Assembly: GCF_937425535.1 (NCBI RefSeq)
Contig: NZ_OW485601.1
Span: 2,711,501-2,775,500, forward strand
Length of the DNA stretch: 64,000 bases
From: Rhodovastum atsumiense
GTDB lineage: Bacteria; Pseudomonadota; Alphaproteobacteria; Acetobacterales; Acetobacteraceae
Direction of reading: 5' to 3'
Both the position numbers and the translations under genes were made by a program. How positions within the stretch are numbered: position 1 is the stretch's first letter; every line of letters begins with the position of its first letter. The notes beneath the pieces were generated by a model that was given only the letters and a program-made list of their open reading frames with translations, searched no databases and had not been told where the DNA came from. Shown in pieces: positions 63,376-64,000 of this stretch.

Positions 63376-64000
63376 TCCTTCCTTCCCGCGCCGCGGTGCT
63401 GCGCCGTCTCCGGCCCTGGCTGGTGCCTTTGCTCGCGCTGGCGCTGTGGGATCTCGGCAGCCGTGCCGGATGGTTCGACCCGCGCCTGCTGCCGTCGCCC
63501 GAGGCGATCCTGGCACGGTTCCGGGCCGAGGTGGCGAACGGCGATCTCGGCGGCGACGTGGCGGCGAGCCTTTCGCGCGACCTTGCCGGCTTCGCCATCG
63601 GCGCCAGCACGGGCGTGGCGCTCGGCCTGCTGCTGGGCCTGTCGCACCTGGCCGAGCGGTTGCTCGGGCCGCTGTTCCTGGCCTACCGGCAGGTGGCGCT
63701 GTTCGCCTGGGTGCCGCTGCTGTCGATGTGGTTCGGCGGCAACGAGGTGGGCAAGATCGCCTTCATCTCGCTGGCGGCACTGGCACCCGCGGTGGTCAAT
63801 ACCTGGCGGGGCACGCGCGAAATTCCGCGCACGCAGGTGGAACTCGCGGCGGTGCTGACCTTTGGCCGGCTCGATTTCATCCGCTTCATCGCCCTGCCCG
63901 CGGCGCTGCCGGCGATCGCCACCGGCCTGCGCACGGCACTGATCTATGCCTGGCTCGCCACCATCGGTGCCGAGCTGTTCCTCAACATCGCGCCGGGCCT
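63372..64000 (+). CDS. ABC transporter permease (SsuC-like), second, truncated by the window edge
   Basis: Open from ATG 63372 to the window end, 209 residues shown. It has the same organisation as the previous permease: an N-terminal helix, LPSPEAILARF, several helices, and the EAA loop near ELAAVLTFGRLDFIRFIALPAALPAIATGL. It is a paralogue of the preceding gene rather than a copy, with clear differences throughout. The ATPase gene is expected just beyond the window. Confidence 0.88.
   Translation, partial: MILPSRAAVLRRLRPWLVPLLALALWDLGSRAGWFDPRLLPSPEAILARFRAEVANGDLGGDVAASLSRDLAGFAIGASTGVALGLLLGLSHLAERLLGPLFLAYRQVALFAWVPLLSMWFGGNEVGKIAFISLAALAPAVVNTWRGTREIPRTQVELAAVLTFGRLDFIRFIALPAALPAIATGLRTALIYAWLATIGAELFLNIAPG

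Overview
The window is GC-rich (about two thirds G+C by eye) and densely coded on both strands. Overlapping ATGA and GTGA gene junctions, several hybrid histidine kinases, TRAP and ABC importers and sugar-acid and phosphonate catabolism suggest a metabolically versatile alphaproteobacterium. Acetobacteraceae is the likeliest family, but that is inferred from style, because no rRNA, tRNA or taxonomic marker gene is present.

Layout. 1-9.6 kb: the tail of a membrane protein, two large hybrid histidine kinases, a threonine aldolase and a LysR regulator. 9.8-16.7 kb: a sugar-acid operon (fuconate-dehydratase-type enolase, MFS carrier, LgoD-like zinc dehydrogenase, UxaA, UxaB) that reads as L-galactonate to tagaturonate to altronate to 2-keto-3-deoxygluconate, controlled by the divergent LysR gene. 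16.7-29.6 kb: an orphan TcuB, a one-domain beta/gamma-crystallin, a secreted SGNH-type protein, GlpD, a third hybrid kinase, SelO, a MarR regulator, a haem-monooxygenase-like protein and a VOC protein. 29.7-38.4 kb: a TRAP importer, an array of hairpins carrying an IS4-family element with a frameshifted transposase, then an aldolase, DeoR regulator, four-carbon acid sugar kinase and PdxA-family dehydrogenase, probably a threonate/erythronate-type locus. 38.9-39.5 kb: an AT-rich Nudix gene that looks acquired.

39.5-43.9 kb: a LytS/LytTR two-component pair divergent from a CstA-type pyruvate/peptide carrier, resembling the BtsS/BtsR-BtsT system, with matching direct repeats between them. 44-52.5 kb: an SDR, SurE, an EamA exporter, a Cdd1-like protein, manganese catalase, a phospholipase C/acid phosphatase family protein and an M3 peptidase. 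52.6-59.9 kb: an operon for 2-aminoethylphosphonate and its 1-hydroxy derivative (ABC importer, PhnW, PhnX, PbfA-like ammonia-lyase). 60.5 kb to the end: a TauD-family dioxygenase followed by an SsuA/TauA-type importer with two permeases, the second running off the window.

The main unexplained sequence structures are two sets of exact 12-bp tandem repeats sharing the core GTACCAG, a pair of strong hairpins inside the sugar-acid operon, the hairpin array that hosts the IS element, and a 15-bp tandem repeat before the third kinase. No tRNA, rRNA, CRISPR array or complete prophage was seen.
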